Shown piece after piece: positions 6,628-6,885 of a stretch of 6,885 nucleotides of DNA. This DNA comes from CAYRTD01 sp964426915 (GTDB lineage: Bacteria; Bacteroidota; Bacteroidia; Bacteroidales; GCA-2748055). Every line of letters begins with the position of its first letter. Position 1 is the first letter of the stretch. Position numbers and translations under genes: made by a program. The notes under the pieces are model-generated. The model did not search any database and was not told the origin of the DNA. It was given only the letters and a program-made list of their open reading frames with translations. The DNA lies in the NCBI GenBank assembly GCA_964426915.1, contig CAYRTD010000185.1, forward strand, positions 1-6,885, given 5' to 3'.

Positions 6628-6738
6628 TTACTCTTTATACATAAGTCGGTTCCGGTCAAACAGGTTGTCACCTTCATACATGCTATCAAATTCTCCTGGA
6701 TTTCGTCCATTCCCGATAATGCGATTCCGGAATTGCAT
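6628..6738 (-). other. 36-codon open frame inside the inverted-repeat segment, coding status doubtful
   Basis: From ATG at 6738 to TAA at 6628-6630 the minus strand reads MQFRNRIIGNGRNPG, then EFDSMYEGDNLFDRNRLMYK, then E. The frame is open for six more codons upstream to a TGA. Its composition (many N, D, R, G and E, few rare residues) looks more protein-like than a random frame, and its last codons lie in the left inverted repeat. It may be the 3' end of a lost gene, a small peptide gene, or chance within a structured repeat. I do not recognise the product. Confidence 0.25.
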
Positions 6739-6749
6739 AACCGGGATTG
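6708..6749. repeat. Imperfect internal palindrome inside the inverted-repeat segment
   Basis: The palindrome centres on ATTCCGGAAT (6724-6733). The inner arms CCCGATAATGCGATTCC (6712-6728) and the stretch up to CCGGG (6741-6745) pair at 14 of 17 positions. Pairing continues weakly to 6708/6749. Its centre (about 6728) is not the centre of the outer repeats (6716), so it is a separate structure. Confidence 0.6.
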
Positions 6750-6811
6750 CAATACGTCAATGTTTGGAGGGTTCAATTTTTTTAGACTTATGTATAAAGA
6801 GTCGCCACCCT

Positions 6812-6830
6812 GGGGGAGGGTTTGGGTGGG
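6812..6830 (+). other. G-quadruplex motif on the plus strand
   Basis: Four G-runs (6812-6816, 6818-6820, 6824-6826, 6828-6830) are separated by loops of 1, 3 and 1 bases, which satisfies the standard G3+N1-7 rule with very short loops. CCACCC (6805-6810) can instead pair with GGGTGG (6824-6829), so a hairpin and the quadruplex would compete. The motif starts 4 bp outside the inverted-repeat segment. Confidence 0.7.
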
Positions 6831-6885
6831 TCAAGAAGGAAGAATGCTTTCAGATTGTAAGTTCTTTTAAAATGATTATTACTTT

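Larger units (their letters stand above)
6624..6808. repeat. 185 bp segment bounded by 24 bp inverted repeats, MITE-like
   Basis: ACTCTTTATACATAAGTC (6630-6647) is perfectly complementary to GACTTATGTATAAAGAGT (6785-6802). Beyond two mismatched bases the arms extend by GTGG (6624-6627) / CCAC (6805-6808), so 22 of 24 positions pair. Terminal inverted repeats around a short interior with no transposase suggest a miniature inverted-repeat element or the remnant of an insertion sequence. I see no clear target-site duplication in the flanks. It lies 7 bp after the lolA stop codon. A second copy would be needed to prove mobility. Confidence 0.65.
6617..6885. other. Gene-poor 3' flank of the ftsK group
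   Basis: No full gene is visible on either strand. The stretch holds the inverted-repeat-bounded segment 6624-6808, an off-centre internal palindrome, a T7 run (6777-6783), and a G-rich tract ending at 6830. Bases 6831-6885 are ordinary A+T-rich sequence that runs off the window. No classical terminator directly follows lolA. Confidence 0.7.

Noticed and set aside
6546..6776. A 76-codon minus-strand frame starting at TTG, spanning the inverted-repeat segment and the lolA 3' end
   Set aside because: It overlaps the conserved C-terminus of lolA in antisense, starts at TTG and matches no family I know. The shorter frame 6628-6738 is more protein-like.
6777..6783. T7 run as an intrinsic terminator for lolA
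   Set aside because: No compact G+C-rich hairpin directly precedes the T-run. The nearby palindrome ends more than 25 bp upstream.
6850..6885. Possible C-terminus of a convergent minus-strand gene (KVIIILKELTI, then TGA)
   Set aside because: Only 11 codons are visible and another minus-strand frame is open longer in the same place, so there is too little evidence to call a gene.

Overview
The window looks like chromosomal DNA from a member of the Bacteroidota, probably class Bacteroidia. The reasons are the Bacteroidota-type promoter motifs (TAnnTTTG), the lack of Shine-Dalgarno sequences before the genes, A+T-rich spacers, and an FtsK translocase followed directly by a LolA-like lipoprotein carrier. 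This is inferred from sequence features, not from a database match.

Layout. Bases 1-418 are a non-coding, C-rich tandem array of six 59-72 bp units plus the start of a seventh; it runs off the left edge. Bases 419-584 hold no gene but contain strong inverted repeats, including two hairpins that share sequence and cannot form together. A 30 bp hairpin (585-614) then serves as the likely terminator of the minus-strand pair arcC-argF (carbamate kinase, 1728-2684; ornithine carbamoyltransferase, 628-1629). The 215 bp divergent region 2685-2899 has a candidate promoter for each direction and a perfect 16 bp palindrome between them. The plus strand then carries a close-packed, operon-like set: a lipoprotein of unknown function (2900-3583), ftsK (3600-5948) and a LolA-like periplasmic carrier (5957-6616). 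The last 269 bases have no convincing gene. They hold a 185 bp segment bounded by 24 bp inverted repeats (18 bp perfect) and, just outside it, a G-quadruplex motif.

How the genes fit together. OTC and carbamate kinase can run citrulline + phosphate -> carbamoyl phosphate + ornithine, then carbamoyl phosphate + ADP -> ATP + CO2 + NH3, which are the last two steps of arginine or citrulline fermentation. No arginine deiminase or transporter lies in the window. The ftsK group is cell-envelope and chromosome-segregation housekeeping.

I found no clear new defence or mobile system with protein machinery. The most unusual material is non-coding: the hairpin-bearing tandem array on the left, the exclusive hairpin pair beside it, and the inverted-repeat element with the G4 motif on the right.
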